DNA of 64,000 nucleotides, taken from the NCBI GenBank assembly GCA_040772065.1, contig JAXGYX010000001.1, forward strand, positions 744,001 to 808,000, read 5' to 3'. Made by a program: the position numbers and the translations under genes. Within the stretch, counting starts at the first letter, position 1; the number at the start of each line of letters is the position of its first letter. The DNA comes from JAXGYX01 sp040772065. GTDB lineage: Bacteria > Bacillota > Clostridia > Saccharofermentanales > Fastidiosipilaceae. This document shows, one piece after another, positions 1 through 8,519 of this stretch. Under the pieces are notes generated by a model. It worked only from the letters and a program-made list of their open reading frames with translations, was not told the DNA's origin and made no database searches.

Positions 1-1053
1 TGCCTGGCCCAACATGAGATAGCCAGAATTATAACCATAAGAACTTCGGGCACGCAGGAAGAGAAAAGAATTTTCTTTACCAAGCAAGATCTTGAGAGGA
101 CGATTGATTTTTTTCATCATGGTATGGCCTATCCGGTTAGGCCCGGTCAGAAGGTCTTGGTTTTGATGCCTGGGAATCACTATGGAAGTATTGGAGATCT
201 CCTTAGAAAAGGTCTTGATCGGCTGGGCTGTGACGCTTTGATCATGGGGGCGGGAAAAGATAGTTTGCGTATTTTGAATACCATAAAGAGAGAGGCCGTT
301 GATAGTGTGGTTGGCCTTCCTCAGGAGCTTTACCGGCTGGCCAGAATTAAGAATAATTTAGTGGAGATGAGTGATTTAAAGCTTGAGTCTATCCTCCTAA
401 GCGCAGATCATGTGCCCGGTTCTATCAAGGCAGTTTTGGAGAAGACTTTCAGGTGTAGGGTCTTTAACCACTATGGTATGTCTGAGATGGGATATGGAGG
501 GGCTGTGGACTGTGGCTGCCTGGGAGCCTATCACCTAAGAGAAGCCGACCTCTATTTTGAAATAATTGATCCTATAAGTGGTCGGGTTCTCCCTCCGGGC
601 CGGGAGGGGGAGGTTGTCTTTTCAACTCTTACCAGAGAGGCTATGCCCCTCATCCGTTATAGGACCGGTGATAGGGCTGGTTTTATTGAAGGGGGCTGCC
701 GGTGTAGCAAGCTGCTAAAAAAGATGGCCCATATAAAAGGTAGGTACCGGGATCTTTTGTACATAGATAATCAGCTTTTGTCCATTGCTCTTTTAGATGA
801 GGTCCTCTTTAGAATTGATAATCTTCTGGACTACAGGGCTGGCCTTAAAGAAGGAAAAATCCTGAGCCTATCACTTAAGGCTGTGGATGAAAATAAACCC
901 CTTGGCTATAAAGAAGTTAGAAAGGCTTTGGAAACGGGGCCTTTTAACAGGCTTTTAAGAGAGCGAAAATTGATTCTTGAAGTAGCTGATGAGGAGAAGT
1001 GGGAGCATAGTGAAACCACCATGGTAAAAAGAGTTCTGGAGATTCTAGACTAG
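1..1053 (+). CDS. AMP-dependent (acyl-)CoA ligase-like protein, DVU_1553-type, 5' end outside window
   Basis: The reading frame is open from the first base, so the true start lies left of the window; the first ATG inside it (124) is internal. An adenylate-forming core is visible: TSGTQEEKR (the P-loop-like TSGT motif) upstream of that ATG, FNHYGMSEMG (the YGxSE motif) and MPLIRYRTGDRAG (the RTGD motif). A Cys-rich bend (CRCSK) lies between the core and the C-terminal region. The family resembles phenylacetate-CoA ligases. DVU_1553-type members are known to sit with XdhC, MobA-like transferases and metal ABC transporters, which is exactly the context here. The substrate is unknown. Codon use (many AGG/AGA, CTT, GGG) looks different from the next genes. 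Confidence 0.8.
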   Translation, partial: CLAQHEIARIITIRTSGTQEEKRIFFTKQDLERTIDFFHHGMAYPVRPGQKVLVLMPGNHYGSIGDLLRKGLDRLGCDALIMGAGKDSLRILNTIKREAVDSVVGLPQELYRLARIKNNLVEMSDLKLESILLSADHVPGSIKAVLEKTFRCRVFNHYGMSEMGYGGAVDCGCLGAYHLREADLYFEIIDPISGRVLPPGREGEVVFSTLTREAMPLIRYRTGDRAGFIEGGCRCSKLLKKMAHIKGRYRDLLYIDNQLLSIALLDEVLFRIDNLLDYRAGLKEGKILSLSLKAVDENKPLGYKEVRKALETGPFNRLLRERKLILEVADEEKWEHSETTMVKRVLEILD

Positions 1054-1123
1054 CAGTGAAGGGGAACATGAGGCGAAGCTCAATTAAAGGCTATTAAGCG
1101 AGATTAGCCAATACGGGCAATTC

Positions 1124-1152
1124 TTGACATAAAACAGGAGCGATATTAAAAT
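1124..1152 (+). promoter_or_regulatory. Sigma-A-type promoter for the methyltransferase/XdhC/ABC operon
   Basis: TTGACA at 1124-1129, a 17-bp spacer and TAAAAT at 1147-1152. It lies about 100 bp upstream of the first downstream gene (1249) and directly before a dyad at 1164-1188, so transcription would start at or next to the dyad. Confidence 0.6.
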
Positions 1153-1163
1153 TAATTAATAAC

Positions 1164-1188
1164 GATATGGAAATCTAATTTTCATATC
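1164..1188. promoter_or_regulatory. Inverted repeat, candidate operator
   Basis: GATATGGAAA and TTTTCATATC form a 10-bp dyad with one mismatch around a 5-bp centre. It sits just downstream of the -10 box, a position where a bound repressor would block transcription. A protein with a ModE-type DNA-binding domain is encoded two genes downstream and is the natural candidate to bind it. That link is inference; no T-run follows, so it is not a terminator. Confidence 0.4.
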
Positions 1189-1248
1189 ATCTTTTATGAA
1201 AAGTATATTTTTGAATAAGAGAATCATGATGACAGAAAGCCATGGATA

Positions 1249-2145
1249 ATGAATAGACTTGCGATTTTTGGGGCAGGGCAAATTGGCAGTATGCTTGCGA
1301 ATCTGATTAATTCACGTGTTAATCTGATTTGTTTCGCCGATAATTATGAGCCCAAGCAAGGAACAAAAATCGGTGGTGTGCCTGTTCTTTCTGTCAAAGA
1401 AGCCATTGGGCTTAACCCGGAATATTTCCTCTTGGGCGTCGTAGATGCCGAAAGATCTTTGCAGATGGAAAACCAATTACAATGCGAAGGTTATACGGGT
1501 GAAATCATTCGTTTAAATCAGCCGGATTTATTTGACATTCGCTTATCCATGGCGCGTCTCTACGCCAAAAAGATTAATGCGGACAACTTGCCGGGTGATA
1601 TTGCAGAACTTGGGGTTTATCTTGGCGATTTTGCGGCGGAGTTAAATAAAATGTTCCCCGAAAGGAAGTTGCATCTTTTTGATACCTTTGCCGGTTTTAT
1701 GCCGGAAGATATTGAAATTGAATCGCAGGGGAAATATTCAAAGGCTGTCGTCGGTGATTTTTCGGATGCCAATACAGAAATTGTTTTAGACAAAATGAAT
1801 TATCCCGAAAATATCGTTTTTTATGAAGGGGATTTTTTTGTTACGTCTGAAACTTGCCATGCGGATGCTTTTTCTTTTGTGAGTTTAGACGCGGATCTTT
1901 ACAATCCAACAAAACAGGGATTAGATTTCTTTTGGCCCAAATTGGTTAAAAATGGAGTCATTCTTGTCCATGATTATCAAAGTGGTCAATTTAAGGGCGT
2001 AAAAAAAGCGGTGGATGAGTTTTTAGATAGTAGAGTTGCAGATGGAATGGAGGATTTTTGTGAAATACCTATCTGCGATATGCATGGCAGCTTGTTGATT
2101 GTTAAAACCATGCCATCCAACGAAAACGAGCGAGGAAGGATTTAA
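1249..2145 (+). CDS. TylF/MycF-type SAM-dependent methyltransferase with N-terminal Rossmann segment
   Basis: The N-terminal 75 residues form a nucleotide-binding-like fold (LAIFGAGQIGSMLANLI), as seen in PglD-like or redox-sensing domains. From about residue 110 the sequence follows TylF/macrocin O-methyltransferases: IAELGVYLGDFAAELN (SAM loop), KLHLFDTFAGF (acidic residue of strand 2), SFVSLDADLYNPT and GVILVHDYQS (metal/SAM-binding DD region). First gene after the promoter at 1124. The ribosome site is weak. In this neighbourhood it may methylate a small cofactor or ligand rather than an antibiotic; the substrate cannot be read from sequence. Confidence 0.75.
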   Translation: MNRLAIFGAGQIGSMLANLINSRVNLICFADNYEPKQGTKIGGVPVLSVKEAIGLNPEYFLLGVVDAERSLQMENQLQCEGYTGEIIRLNQPDLFDIRLSMARLYAKKINADNLPGDIAELGVYLGDFAAELNKMFPERKLHLFDTFAGFMPEDIEIESQGKYSKAVVGDFSDANTEIVLDKMNYPENIVFYEGDFFVTSETCHADAFSFVSLDADLYNPTKQGLDFFWPKLVKNGVILVHDYQSGQFKGVKKAVDEFLDSRVADGMEDFCEIPICDMHGSLLIVKTMPSNENERGRI

Positions 2146-2146
2146 G

Positions 2147-3085
2147 ATGATAGGCGGACTCATATTAGCGGCGGGATTATCCTCGCGGATGAAAGATTTT
2201 AAGCCTCTCTTGCCAATCGGGAACACGACTTTTATTAAGCGTTTAATCTTACAAATGCGTACTGTGGGGGTTGAGAAAATTGTCGTCGTGACCGGCCATT
2301 GTCAAGCGAAGCTAACAGAGCATCTGAAAGATGAAAATGTTGTTACGATTTATAACGAAAATTACAAAAACTCCCAAATGCTGGACTCGATTAAACTTGG
2401 CATCTCTTATTTAGCCGATGATGTCGACAAAATTTTGCTTTCTCCCGTTGATGTGGTGATGTCTCCTCTTTGGATCTTTAATCATATTGTGAACACGGAA
2501 GGGGATTTTATCAGACCTATATATGGCGGGGAGCCGGGTCATCCCGTCGTTCTTAATCAGTCTGTGTTTGAGACAGTATTACATTACCAAGGCGATCGTG
2601 GCTTAAGAGGTGCCATTGAATCTTCTGATTTCGAAATTATCGATGTCGAAGTGGATGAGCCAAATATTTTATTAGATGCTGACACGCCTGAGGATTATCA
2701 TAAAGTTTTAGCTGAATATAATGAATTGATTGGTGAAGTTGGAAAATCCCACTTAGAAATTGAAACGCGCATCCATCTGGGTGATCACGTTTGTGATCAG
2801 CGTTTTATGCAAATGCTCTCCTTGATTGATTCCACGAAATCTTTAAGCAAAGCCGCGGATAGCATGGGTTTGTCCTATACGAAATTATGGAAAATGCTCA
2901 AAGATATAGAGGGTGAGATTTCGATCCCTTTTGTTGTTCGGCAAGCTGGTGGTAAAACCGGCGGAAAAAGTGAATTAACAATCGAGGGACAGACCTTTTT
3001 GAAGCGTTACCGGCAGATGAAAATAGAATTGGATGAACAAGCTAAATTATTATTTGAAAAATACTTTTCAGACGCGAGATTCTAA
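2147..3085 (+). CDS. MobA-like NTP transferase fused to a ModE-type winged-helix domain
   Basis: The start at 2147 follows GGAAGG and lies one base after the preceding stop. Residues 1-195 are a MobA/GlmU-type nucleotidyltransferase: LILAAGLSSRMKDFKPLLPI (the GxxxRxGxxK-type NTP loop) and LLSPVDVVM (metal-binding aspartate region). Residues about 210-312 match the LysR-like winged helix of ModE (SLSKAADSMGLSYTKLWKML, then TIEGQTFLKRYRQM). MobA/MocA enzymes attach CMP or GMP to molybdopterin; DVU_1551-like fusions carry the same HTH tail. Likely role: cofactor nucleotidylation plus molybdate- or cofactor-linked regulation. The dyad at 1164 is a possible target. Confidence 0.8.
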   Translation: MIGGLILAAGLSSRMKDFKPLLPIGNTTFIKRLILQMRTVGVEKIVVVTGHCQAKLTEHLKDENVVTIYNENYKNSQMLDSIKLGISYLADDVDKILLSPVDVVMSPLWIFNHIVNTEGDFIRPIYGGEPGHPVVLNQSVFETVLHYQGDRGLRGAIESSDFEIIDVEVDEPNILLDADTPEDYHKVLAEYNELIGEVGKSHLEIETRIHLGDHVCDQRFMQMLSLIDSTKSLSKAADSMGLSYTKLWKMLKDIEGEISIPFVVRQAGGKTGGKSELTIEGQTFLKRYRQMKIELDEQAKLLFEKYFSDARF

Positions 3086-3107
3086 AAACAGAGGGGGGAT
3101 AGTTGGC

Positions 3108-4133
3108 ATGAAAAGTTTTTTTGAAAGTGTATCTCAAGTCATAAAGAATAAAGAATCGGCTGTGATGGTTACGGTTGTGGCAAGTTCCGGCTCCACGCCA
3201 AGAGGTGATGGCGCGCATATGCTGATTACGAAAGATGGTTTACAAGCGGGTACGATTGGCGGTGGCGCCGTTGAATATAAAGCGGAGCAAATGGCGGCCG
3301 AGAAATTAAAGACGAAAAATTCCGGCTCACATTCTTTCATGTTAAGACGTAATGAGGTAGAAGATTTAGGCATGATTTGCGGTGGAGACGTCGAAGTCTT
3401 TTTTAGCTATTTGGATCCGGAAAATCCGAATGTTCTGTCTTTCTCTCAAGCCGCAACAACTATTGCGCAATCAAATGAAGCGGCCTGGCTGATTATGGGT
3501 ATCAGTGAAGAGAGCAAAAATGAAATTGCCATCTATCAAGAAAGCAAAGGCATGGTCGGCGCTGACATAGAAGAAGACATTGTTTTGGCGTGTGATTCAA
3601 AAGAAAAAATTGTGAAGGTTGATTCAAAAAAATATTTTATTGAACAAATATTTGAGCCTGGGTTTGTTTATATTTTTGGCGGTGGACATGTCGCTCAGGC
3701 TTTGGTCCCTATTTTGCGTAGTGTTAATTTTAGATGCGTTGTCATTGATGATCGACCGAATTTTGTGAATGAAAAACTATTTAAAGGGGTTGAGAAAACC
3801 ATCCTATTAGAAGCCTTAAATGATTGGCACGGCTTTTCCATCACAAAGGATGACTATATTTGCATTATGACAAGAGGCCATGCGCATGATCTTGAATGCG
3901 AATATCAAGCGCTGCAAACGGAGGCGAAATATATCGGTGTGATTGGCAGCAAACATAAAATAGCCGGGGTCAATCAGAAATTAAAAGAAAAAGGCATTTC
4001 GGACGATAGCTTAAAAAGGATAACAACGCCGATTGGTTTAGCGATAAAAGCCGAAACACCGGCAGAAATCGCTATTAGCATTACCGCTCAGATGATAGAG
4101 GTTAGAGCTGGTGACAAAGTTGCAAAGCGATAA
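3108..4133 (+). CDS. xdhC: XdhC/CoxI family molybdenum-cofactor maturation protein
   Basis: XdhC proteins bind molybdopterin, protect it and hand it to molybdenum hydroxylases after sulfuration. The N-terminal XdhC_CoxI domain shows VTVVASSGSTPRGDGAHMLI and GTIGGGAVEY. The C-terminal Rossmann domain shows FVYIFGGGHVAQALVPIL and YIGVIGSKHKI. The start at 3108 follows GAGGGGGGATAG and gives 341 residues, a normal length; a longer in-frame start would overlap the upstream gene. It overlaps the next gene by 23 bp, so the two are translationally coupled. No molybdenum hydroxylase subunit is in view, so the client enzyme must be elsewhere. Confidence 0.9.
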   Translation: MKSFFESVSQVIKNKESAVMVTVVASSGSTPRGDGAHMLITKDGLQAGTIGGGAVEYKAEQMAAEKLKTKNSGSHSFMLRRNEVEDLGMICGGDVEVFFSYLDPENPNVLSFSQAATTIAQSNEAAWLIMGISEESKNEIAIYQESKGMVGADIEEDIVLACDSKEKIVKVDSKKYFIEQIFEPGFVYIFGGGHVAQALVPILRSVNFRCVVIDDRPNFVNEKLFKGVEKTILLEALNDWHGFSITKDDYICIMTRGHAHDLECEYQALQTEAKYIGVIGSKHKIAGVNQKLKEKGISDDSLKRITTPIGLAIKAETPAEIAISITAQMIEVRAGDKVAKR

Positions 4134-4749
4134 AACGAAAAACCTATTTCTATATGGTGAATCGTCGATTGGTAAGAGTACGCTGCTGTTTCAGTCTTTA
4201 GGTGAGGCGGATGTTATGCCCTATGCGCTAGGCTATCGTACCGCGAGAATCATCAACTCGGAAGATGAGATTATCGGCTATGCACAATCAGATGTGCAAT
4301 CGGATCAAGAGGATTTTCACTTTAATCAATTAAGCGATCAACACCTTGACAATCAATTTATGATTCTTCAATCGGGTCAAGTAATAAAATTTGATTTTGA
4401 GGTGTTTCAAGTATTTACAATACCAATATTAAAAAAGGCCCTTCAACAGTTCAAAACAGGGCAAATAACTTTTTTTATGGTTATGGATGAGATAGGCGGC
4501 ATGGAATTGCTGAACGTTGAGATAAAACAAGTGTATATCGAAGTCTTAAATTCAGATATGCCTTGTATCGGCATTACAAAAGCGCCTTTCGTTATAGAGA
4601 AAACAAAAAGCAACAAAGATTTTTTGGCTGTCTTACTCGATTCGGACAAAACGGAATTGCTCAATGCGGATGAATTAAGCAAAGCGGAGATGAGAGAGTG
4701 CATTCAGGAGTGGCTAACAAAGAATAAAATAGGAGAAAAAATTGGATAA
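4111..4749 (+). CDS. THEP1-like P-loop nucleoside triphosphatase
   Basis: A GTG start is used inside the end of xdhC. LFLYGESSIGKSTLLFQSL is a Walker A loop near residue 15 and FFMVMDEIGGMEL is a Walker B strand with the DEIG signature of the NTPase_1 (THEP1) family. The 212-residue length is normal for it. THEP1-like proteins hydrolyse NTPs in vitro, with unknown physiological roles. In XdhC/MobA-type operons they probably act as a maturation or nucleotide-handling accessory. It overlaps the following gene by 8 bp. Confidence 0.75.
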   Translation: MTKLQSDKTKNLFLYGESSIGKSTLLFQSLGEADVMPYALGYRTARIINSEDEIIGYAQSDVQSDQEDFHFNQLSDQHLDNQFMILQSGQVIKFDFEVFQVFTIPILKKALQQFKTGQITFFMVMDEIGGMELLNVEIKQVYIEVLNSDMPCIGITKAPFVIEKTKSNKDFLAVLLDSDKTELLNADELSKAEMRECIQEWLTKNKIGEKIG

Positions 4750-5476
4750 GTGGTTAATATATCATCAATTACTTTCTACTATGGATGAAAACGTCAAAGT
4801 AGCCGATATTTTTTGTGGCATAACGTGGACAGCAGTTCTAAGTGATGCGGGTGATTTGGGTATGGCGATGACCACAGCATCCTATGGCATCGAAAAAAGT
4901 TCAGAAGTCCTGATTGGCAAGCCGCTAAAGCAGGTGGCGGAACTTGTAAAATCATGGAACTTTTATGATGCCGGCATTGGGATGGCGGCCATCAATGCGT
5001 ATTACAATACATCCACTCGTCTCAAGGCGAATGATTGGTCGCAGCCTAATAAAGAGTTTTGTACATTCGGTTTAGATTTGAAAGATAAAACTATTTCCAT
5101 GATTGGCCATTTGCGCCATGAAGAGGGGTTATTTGCCGAAGCAAAAGCTGTCAACATTATTGAATACCACCCGAGAATTGGCGATTATCCGGCGACAGCC
5201 TGTGAATACTTATTGCCGCAAAGCGATATTGTCATCATTACAGCGTCAAGTTTTGTCAATAAAACCCTACCGCGTCTTCTTGAATTGTCCCAAAATGCCT
5301 TTACCATTGTTTGTGGGCCAACGACACCCATGCATGCGAAGCTAGTAAACGCCTTTTCTATTGACCGCTTGGCCGGCTTTATCCCGACAGATGTCAAAGA
5401 AATTTTATCGCTGTTAAAGTCCAATGCTTTGGGTTCACCTTATGCGTATGGCGAGAGGTTTTGTCTTGATAAATAG
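4742..5476 (+). CDS. DUF364 (heavy-metal chelation, Rossmann-like) protein
   Basis: A TTG start preceded by AGGAG. The N-terminal about 75 residues resemble DUF4213 (VADIFCGITWTAVLSD, then TTASYG). The rest matches DUF364, with KTISMIGHLRHEEGLF and DIVIITASSFVNKTLPRLL. The family is annotated as putative heavy-metal chelation and often sits next to FecCD-type ABC importers, as here. Inference: it binds or senses the metal brought in by the next three genes and links import to the XdhC/MobA-like maturation step. Confidence 0.75.
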   Translation: MDKWLIYHQLLSTMDENVKVADIFCGITWTAVLSDAGDLGMAMTTASYGIEKSSEVLIGKPLKQVAELVKSWNFYDAGIGMAAINAYYNTSTRLKANDWSQPNKEFCTFGLDLKDKTISMIGHLRHEEGLFAEAKAVNIIEYHPRIGDYPATACEYLLPQSDIVIITASSFVNKTLPRLLELSQNAFTIVCGPTTPMHAKLVNAFSIDRLAGFIPTDVKEILSLLKSNALGSPYAYGERFCLDK

Positions 5477-5517
5477 AGTAATCGATAGAGTAATAGTATG
5501 AGGAAAAAGCAGATCAA

Positions 5518-6555
5518 ATGAATAAAAAGCAAGCAATCAATAGTAAGCAAAGTGAACGTTTGAAAAAACGATTTACTTTTATGATCTTATTTTGGATATT
5601 TGTGGCTGTCATTTCTGTGTCTTTAGGGAGATATGCCATCTCTTTTAAAGATTTTTTTCAGGCGCTCGGCCAAATGTTAAAAGGCCAATCTAATTTGGCT
5701 GATCAGAATGTATTAATCGTTTTGAAAAACATAAGAATACCCAGGATTCTTTTGGCGTCATTAGTTGGCTTCGCCTTATCCGTCGCAGGTGCGACGTATC
5801 AAGGTGTTTTCCAAAATGCCATGGCTAGCCCGGATGTTTTAGGGGCTTCTTCCGGCGCGGCTTTTGGCGCGGCGTTGGGTATTTTATTATATGGAAATAG
5901 ATTTGTAATTATTCTTTTTTCCTTTATTTTGAGTTTACTCGCTGTTTTTCTTTCTTTGCTGATTAGTATAAAAGGACATGGTGATAAAGTTTTACTTCTT
6001 GTTTTATCAGGGATGATGGTGAGTTCTTTGTTCACCGCGGGCACATCCTATCTAAAATTAGTGGCTGATCCAACGAGTGAATTACCGGCCATTACGTATT
6101 GGTTAATGGGCAGTTTGTCAGGGGCGACCAAATATGATGTTATGATTGCCGCTATTCCTATGTTCATCGCGATTATCCCAATCTATTTGTTACGCTGGCA
6201 AATTAACATTTTAACCTTAGGGGATGATTCAGCACGATCTCTTGGCATTGATCCGCGGAGGGTTCGCCTGATTGTGATTATTTGTTCGACCTTATTGACG
6301 GCGTCCGCCGTTTCTGTCAGCGGGATGATTGGCTGGATTGGACTGGTCATTCCTCATCTTTGCAGAAGGATTGTCGGAAATAATTATATGTATTTAATAC
6401 CTGCCGCGTCTTTGGTTGGGGCGAGTTTTCTGCTAATCGTTGACAATATTTCGAGAAATTTGTTGATGACGGAAATTCCCCTTGGTATTTTGACGGCTTT
6501 TATTGGGGCGCCATTTTTTATGTACTTGATAACGATGAAGAAAAATATTATTTAG
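5518..6555 (+). CDS. FecCD-family ABC importer permease
   Basis: A 345-residue polytopic protein with about nine hydrophobic segments, typical of BtuC/FhuB/MolB-type permeases. Family landmarks are RIPRILLASLVGFALSVAGA, GASSGAAFGAALG and VSGMIGWIGLVIPHLCRR (the region contacting the ATPase). It is followed by its ATPase (6580) and binding protein (7356). Such transporters carry siderophores, cobalamin, haem, molybdate or tungstate. Given XdhC, the ModE-like domain and DUF364, molybdate, tungstate or a related metal chelate is favoured by context only. Confidence 0.9.
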   Translation: MNKKQAINSKQSERLKKRFTFMILFWIFVAVISVSLGRYAISFKDFFQALGQMLKGQSNLADQNVLIVLKNIRIPRILLASLVGFALSVAGATYQGVFQNAMASPDVLGASSGAAFGAALGILLYGNRFVIILFSFILSLLAVFLSLLISIKGHGDKVLLLVLSGMMVSSLFTAGTSYLKLVADPTSELPAITYWLMGSLSGATKYDVMIAAIPMFIAIIPIYLLRWQINILTLGDDSARSLGIDPRRVRLIVIICSTLLTASAVSVSGMIGWIGLVIPHLCRRIVGNNYMYLIPAASLVGASFLLIVDNISRNLLMTEIPLGILTAFIGAPFFMYLITMKKNII

Positions 6556-6579
6556 CGAATGAAAAATCAAGAGGATTAA

Positions 6580-7359
6580 ATGGATACTGTAAAACAAAAG
6601 GTGGAAAAAGATACATTAAAATCTTTAAAAGTGTCAAACTTAACCTTTGCTTATGATCAGGAAATCATATTGAATGACCTAAGCTTTTCGGCTGAAGGGG
6701 GGGAATTAATCAGTATATTAGGCCCTAATGGTGTGGGAAAAAGCACCTTGTTTCGTTGCATATTAGGCCTTTTAAATCGTTATGACGGCAACATTTTAAT
6801 AGCCAATAAAAACGCTAAAAAAATTAAAGCGCGGGAAATCGCTAAATTAGTTGCCTACATTCCGCAATCACATGTTTTAACTTTTAATTATTCGGTTTTG
6901 GATATGGTGTTAATGGGCTCAGCAAATCGAATATGTAGTATCGGTAGCCCTAAAAAACAAGAAAAAGCTGAGGCGCAGGCAGCCTTGGAAAAAATTGGCA
7001 TATTGGATTTAGAGGCAAGAGGCTTTAATCATTTGAGTGGTGGTGAGCAACAGTTGGTTCTGTTGGCTCGCGCGGTTATGCAAAACGCGCCTATCTGGAT
7101 TTTAGATGAACCTTTAGCCAATTTGGATTATGGCAATCAAATCAGCATGCTACAACAATTAAAACGCTTAGCCGCGGATGGTTACTTAATTCTTCAATCC
7201 ATTCATAACCCGAACCAAGCCTATCAATTCTCGGATCGTGTTATCGGTTTAAGTGAAGGAAGAATTATCGCTGATGGTAATCCAAAACAAATTATGGATA
7301 ATGCTTTAATCAAAGCCTTATATGGAAATCAAGTTGAATGGAGGATTAATACGCAATGA
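6580..7359 (+). CDS. FecE/BtuD-type ABC importer ATPase
   Basis: Walker A ILGPNGVGKSTLFRCILGLL, Q-loop region LVAYIPQSH, signature HLSGGEQQLVLLARAVM, Walker B WILDEPLANLD and a switch histidine in LQSIHNPNQA are all present in a 259-residue protein. It is adjacent to the FecCD permease and overlaps the binding-protein gene by 4 bp (ATGA), so stoichiometric coupled translation is likely. The fold and family are certain; the substrate is not. Confidence 0.93.
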   Translation: MDTVKQKVEKDTLKSLKVSNLTFAYDQEIILNDLSFSAEGGELISILGPNGVGKSTLFRCILGLLNRYDGNILIANKNAKKIKAREIAKLVAYIPQSHVLTFNYSVLDMVLMGSANRICSIGSPKKQEKAEAQAALEKIGILDLEARGFNHLSGGEQQLVLLARAVMQNAPIWILDEPLANLDYGNQISMLQQLKRLAADGYLILQSIHNPNQAYQFSDRVIGLSEGRIIADGNPKQIMDNALIKALYGNQVEWRINTQ

Positions 7360-8519
7360 AAAAAACATCTCTAAAACAAATTTTAACACTCTTGTTATGC
7401 AGCCTCTTTATTTTGGTGAATATTGTAGGCTGTGCAAATCAAGCAACCAAAACAACGAAAAGTGAGGTTGTTTCAGAAGCTGTAACAGAAAATGAATCTG
7501 AAACAGAAGCCGTCAAAACCGAAGAAACACAAGCGGCGGAAATGAGCGAAACAAGAATTTTCACTGACTCGGTAGGTCGTGAGGCTGAGGTTCCTGGCCA
7601 AATCGACAAGGTCGCCTTGTCGGGTCCTCTGGCACAAATTGTTTTGTATGCCTTCTCACCGGAATTATTAGTTGGCTTTTCGAACGATTGGTCTGAAGAA
7701 GTTGAGGAATATATTCCTGAGAAATATCTGGCATTACCAACCATTGGTCAATTGTATGGGGGAAAAGGCGAACTTAATTTAGAAGAACTCTTAAGTTCAG
7801 GGGCCCAAGTTGTCATCGATGTTGGAGAACCTAAAAAAACAATTGTTGAAGATTTGGATAGCTTACAAGAACAAACGGGCTTGCCTTTTGTTCATATTAC
7901 TTTGACTTTGGCAGAACCGGAAGAAGCCTTTGCGAAATTGGGGGAGCTTTTAAATTTAGAAGACCGTGGTCAAGAATTTGCTGATTATTGCTCAAATGTC
8001 TATGAAAAAATGGATACCTTATCCAAGGAAGTCGAAAAGAAGAACTTACTTTATTTGGTAGGCGAAAACGGCCTTAACGTGATTGCAAAAGATTCCTTTC
8101 ATGCGGAAGTGATTGATTTATTATCTAATAATCTGGCGGTTGTTGATGAACCTTCATCTCAAGGAACGGGTAATGAGGTGGACATGGAGCAAATCTTAAA
8201 CTGGAATCCCGATGTGATTATCTTCGCACCCGACAGCATTTACGACACGGTTCAAAATTTGCCGGAATGGCAATCCATCACGGCCATTCAAAATGGCGAT
8301 TATTATGAAGTGCCTTTTGGCCCTTATAATTGGTTAGGATTTCCACCTTCCGTTCAACGTTATTTGGGTTTGTTGTGGATGGCGGACTTACTTTATCCGG
8401 ACGCTGTTGACTATAATCTTGAGGAAGAAGTACAACAATATTTTGAGATGTTCTATCATACCGAATTATCGGAAGAACAATATCAAAAATTAATTAATCA
8501 TTCCATTGGCAATGATTAA
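7356..8519 (+). CDS. Metal-chelate/cofactor ABC substrate-binding lipoprotein (BtuF/FepB fold)
   Basis: It begins with a lipoprotein signal (basic KKTSLKQ, hydrophobic stretch, lipobox IVGCANQ), followed by a low-complexity Glu/Thr linker of about 40 residues. The periplasmic_binding_2 domain starts at RIFTDSVGREAEVPGQIDKV and continues through VVIDVGEPKKTIVEDLDSL, DMEQILNWNPDVIIFAPDS and FGPYNWLGFPPSVQRYLGLL. That last stretch resembles molybdate/tungstate-type class III binding proteins. It ends inside the start of the next gene, so it is co-transcribed. Confidence 0.88.
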   Translation: MKKTSLKQILTLLLCSLFILVNIVGCANQATKTTKSEVVSEAVTENESETEAVKTEETQAAEMSETRIFTDSVGREAEVPGQIDKVALSGPLAQIVLYAFSPELLVGFSNDWSEEVEEYIPEKYLALPTIGQLYGGKGELNLEELLSSGAQVVIDVGEPKKTIVEDLDSLQEQTGLPFVHITLTLAEPEEAFAKLGELLNLEDRGQEFADYCSNVYEKMDTLSKEVEKKNLLYLVGENGLNVIAKDSFHAEVIDLLSNNLAVVDEPSSQGTGNEVDMEQILNWNPDVIIFAPDSIYDTVQNLPEWQSITAIQNGDYYEVPFGPYNWLGFPPSVQRYLGLLWMADLLYPDAVDYNLEEEVQQYFEMFYHTELSEEQYQKLINHSIGND

